The translations under genes were made by a program, and so were the position numbers. Below the pieces are notes generated by a model. The model did not search any database, was not told the DNA's origin, and was given only the letters and a program-made list of their open reading frames with translations. This document shows positions 15,018 to 16,484 of a stretch of DNA of 16,484 nucleotides, piece after piece (within the stretch, counting starts at the first letter, position 1; every line of letters starts with the position of its first letter). Source of the stretch: Lysobacterales bacterium (lineage in GTDB: Bacteria; Pseudomonadota; Gammaproteobacteria; Xanthomonadales; SZUA-36); NCBI GenBank assembly GCA_009692275.1, contig SHZL01000024.1, positions 1-16,484 of the forward strand, read 5' to 3'.

Positions 15018-15971
15018 CTATTGCTTGAGCTTGATTGCGCGGCAGTAATCCCCGCTCAAATTCCAATTCGGCTCGGTGAATGCCGAATGCGAAAACGCGG
15101 AGCGGAAGGAGCGATTGGACAATACATCATCGGCCAGTTCGACGATGGGTCTAAAAGCGCGTTGCTGATCGTTGATTCCCATGTAAGCGCCTTCCTTGTT
15201 ATCACCCCGGATGTCGGCAAAGGGCGCGTTGGAGACCGCGTTATAGGAGGAAAAAATCATTACCCGCTGCGTATCCGTTTCATTCAGGCCGGAGCCGTGC
15301 AGGGTATTGCAGTGGAAGAACACGGCATCGCCGACATCCATTTCGGCGTGGAGTACGCCCAGTTGCTGGCGGGCTCTTTCCACCCTGGCTGCAAAGGCCT
15401 TTGGGCCGTTGGCACCTGCCGGGTGATCTATTCGCCCCATCTGCTGTGACCCGGGAACAAACTGCACACAACCGTTGGCCTTGTTTGCCGGCTCGATGGC
15501 GATGCCGACCGTTAGCATGTGCGGCAACAGCACGCCATCGTCATACCAGCTGCCAAAGTCCTGGTGCCAGTCCACGCGCGCCTTGCAGCTTGAGGTCTTG
15601 ACCGAGAACTTGGAGTGCCAGTGATAGCAGGGCTCTCCCAGCAATGCCTCGGTGATGGCTATCATCCTTGCCATGCGCGGAATCATGCCAACGATGTCGT
15701 CGCCAAGGTCGGTCCAGGTGCAAAACGGGTGGCCCTGGCCATCGCTGTCTTCCATGCCATAGACATGGCCATTGATCGTTGGATCCTGCCGATAGGCCTC
15801 TCGCAAGGGCGCCAATTCATCAGCCGAGAACAACTGGCGGATGATCAACAAGCCGTCGCGATGGTACGCGTCAATCTGCTGGGCACTGAGCGCCCTTGAA
15901 CCGCTAGGGTCTTGCATAGCAGAGCTCTGTGCCGGAATCGCCATAATCAATAGTTTATACTGCCCATCCAT
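15018..15971 (-). CDS. phytanoyl-CoA dioxygenase (PhyH) family protein
   Basis: A 317-residue Fe(II)/2-oxoglutarate oxygenase of the PhyH type. The iron triad is HxD in VDWHQDFGSWY (His136, Asp138) plus His225 in HCNTLHGSGLN. Arg236 (TQRVMIFSSYN) is the likely 2-oxoglutarate carboxylate partner. The N-terminal YHRDGLLIIRQLFSADEL and GCVQFVPGSQQMGR are typical of the family. Bacterial members hydroxylate diverse small molecules, so phytanate is not implied. Start choice is uncertain: ATG 15971 has AAGGG 10 nt upstream, while ATGs at 15944 and 15917 are alternatives and homology begins only around residue 28. It is divergent from the RND adaptor gene and separated from ilvC by 129 nt. Confidence 0.88.
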   Translation of the reverse strand: MDGQYKLLIMAIPAQSSAMQDPSGSRALSAQQIDAYHRDGLLIIRQLFSADELAPLREAYRQDPTINGHVYGMEDSDGQGHPFCTWTDLGDDIVGMIPRMARMIAITEALLGEPCYHWHSKFSVKTSSCKARVDWHQDFGSWYDDGVLLPHMLTVGIAIEPANKANGCVQFVPGSQQMGRIDHPAGANGPKAFAARVERARQQLGVLHAEMDVGDAVFFHCNTLHGSGLNETDTQRVMIFSSYNAVSNAPFADIRGDNKEGAYMGINDQQRAFRPIVELADDVLSNRSFRSAFSHSAFTEPNWNLSGDYCRAIKLKQ

Positions 15972-15996
15972 TGCGCAGTAGCCCTTGTGCTGCGCA
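15972..15996. promoter_or_regulatory. inverted repeat in a divergent intergenic region
   Basis: TGCGCAG (15972-15978) and CTGCGCA (15990-15996) are perfect complements separated by 11 nt, between the start of the PhyH-like gene and the efflux adaptor gene. The spacing suits a regulator dimer serving both promoters, but the arm adjoins the annotated PhyH start, so it may be chance. Confidence 0.3.
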
Positions 15997-16019
15997 TGAC
16001 CGGTTCATCAGGAGTCGTC

Positions 16020-16484
16020 TTGGAAAAAGCCAAACTAGAGCAGTTGCGCATCGAGCGTGCTCCGGAAAAAGCGCCTGTTGCCATGGGCCGCTGGGTGCTG
16101 GCTGGCATAGGCCTGGCCCTGCTTGGCGGCGTTGCCTGGTACGTGCTCAAGCCTGCTGCCGTGATCGAAGTCAGGACTGCCGCAGCGCGCGAAGTCAAGG
16201 CTGAAGACGCGGGCACGGTACTGAACGCTTCGGGTTACGTTACCGCCAGGCGCCAGGCAACGGTATCTTCCAAGTTCACCGGCAAGGTGGCCGAGGTGCT
16301 GATCGAGGAAGGCATGGTCGTAGCGGACGGGCAAGTGTTGGCGCGGCTCGACAGCAGCAATGTCGACACCAGCTTGCGGCTGGCCGAAGCGCAGCTGCGG
16401 GCCTCGCAATCAGCGCTTAAATCGACCGAGGTGTTGCTGGCCGAGGCGCGGCGCAACCTTGCCCGCCAGCAGTCGCTGGTGGAG
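16020..16484 (+). CDS. RND efflux periplasmic adaptor (HlyD/AcrA-like), 5' part
   Basis: The first 155 residues of a membrane-fusion protein that bridges an inner-membrane pump and an outer-membrane channel; the gene runs off the right edge. TTG at 16020 is chosen because AGGAG ends 5 nt upstream. An in-frame ATG at 15996 has no ribosome site. After a charged N-terminus (MEKAKLEQLRIER) one membrane anchor is seen, WVLAGIGLALLGGVAWYVL (about 25-43). The first half of the biotinyl-lipoyl domain follows (ATVSSKFTGKVAEVLIEEG, VVADGQVLARLD, about 80-112). The start of the coiled-coil hairpin comes next (LRLAEAQLRASQSALKSTEV onward). An ABC or RND permease gene would be expected downstream, outside the window; MacA-type ABC adaptors look similar, so the partner is open. 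Confidence 0.85.
   Translation, partial: MEKAKLEQLRIERAPEKAPVAMGRWVLAGIGLALLGGVAWYVLKPAAVIEVRTAAAREVKAEDAGTVLNASGYVTARRQATVSSKFTGKVAEVLIEEGMVVADGQVLARLDSSNVDTSLRLAEAQLRASQSALKSTEVLLAEARRNLARQQSLVE

Overview
This window reads as chromosomal DNA from a moderately GC-rich gammaproteobacterium. The case rests on the long, E. coli-like (class II) ketol-acid reductoisomerase, the RND-type efflux adaptor, and the general style of the proteins. The finer lineage is not certain; an environmental or marine group is a guess. There is no rRNA, tRNA, CRISPR array, phage or recognisable transposase. Most genes lie on the minus strand.

Left end (1-1840): a scarred accessory region. The 3' half of a hipA-like toxin kinase gene runs in from the left edge. 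It is joined directly, out of frame, to the 3' part of a DUF1428 (YbaA-like) gene. An apparently gene-free stretch follows, then a gene for a cysteine-containing, probably exported protein that seems to have lost the front of its signal peptide. A perfect 13-bp inverted repeat separates it from the convergent minus-strand genes.

Middle left (1859-6866, minus strand): the most interesting block. A clear sigma70-type promoter (6839-6866) precedes a lysine 2,3-aminomutase-like radical SAM gene. Two different D-Ala-D-Ala-ligase-fold ATP-grasp genes, a GNAT acetyltransferase and a VOC (glyoxalase-fold) protein follow, with stop/start overlaps at most joints. A frameshifted cysteine-cluster protein gene comes last. 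The set suggests a small pathway that makes beta-lysine, ligates it and possibly acetylates it. A solute or small peptide product is plausible but unproven.

Centre (6954-9919): a glutathione S-transferase gene, then about 680 bases without a gene, then a PYROXD2/CrtI-like FAD oxidoreductase on the plus strand. The gene-free stretch holds two 123-nt inverted copies of a two-stem repeat. Their stems differ by compensatory changes while the loops and flanks are conserved. A separate multi-hairpin core lies between them.

Right (9922-16484): an exported M28 metallopeptidase of the glutamate carboxypeptidase II type (GTG start); a small secreted Tyr/Pro/Gly/His-rich protein with its own strong terminator; a GFA-type zinc protein 16 nt downstream of ilvC; ilvC itself with a dyad upstream; and a phytanoyl-CoA dioxygenase-like gene. 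Divergent from the last, the 5' end of an RND efflux adaptor gene starts at TTG and runs off the right edge.
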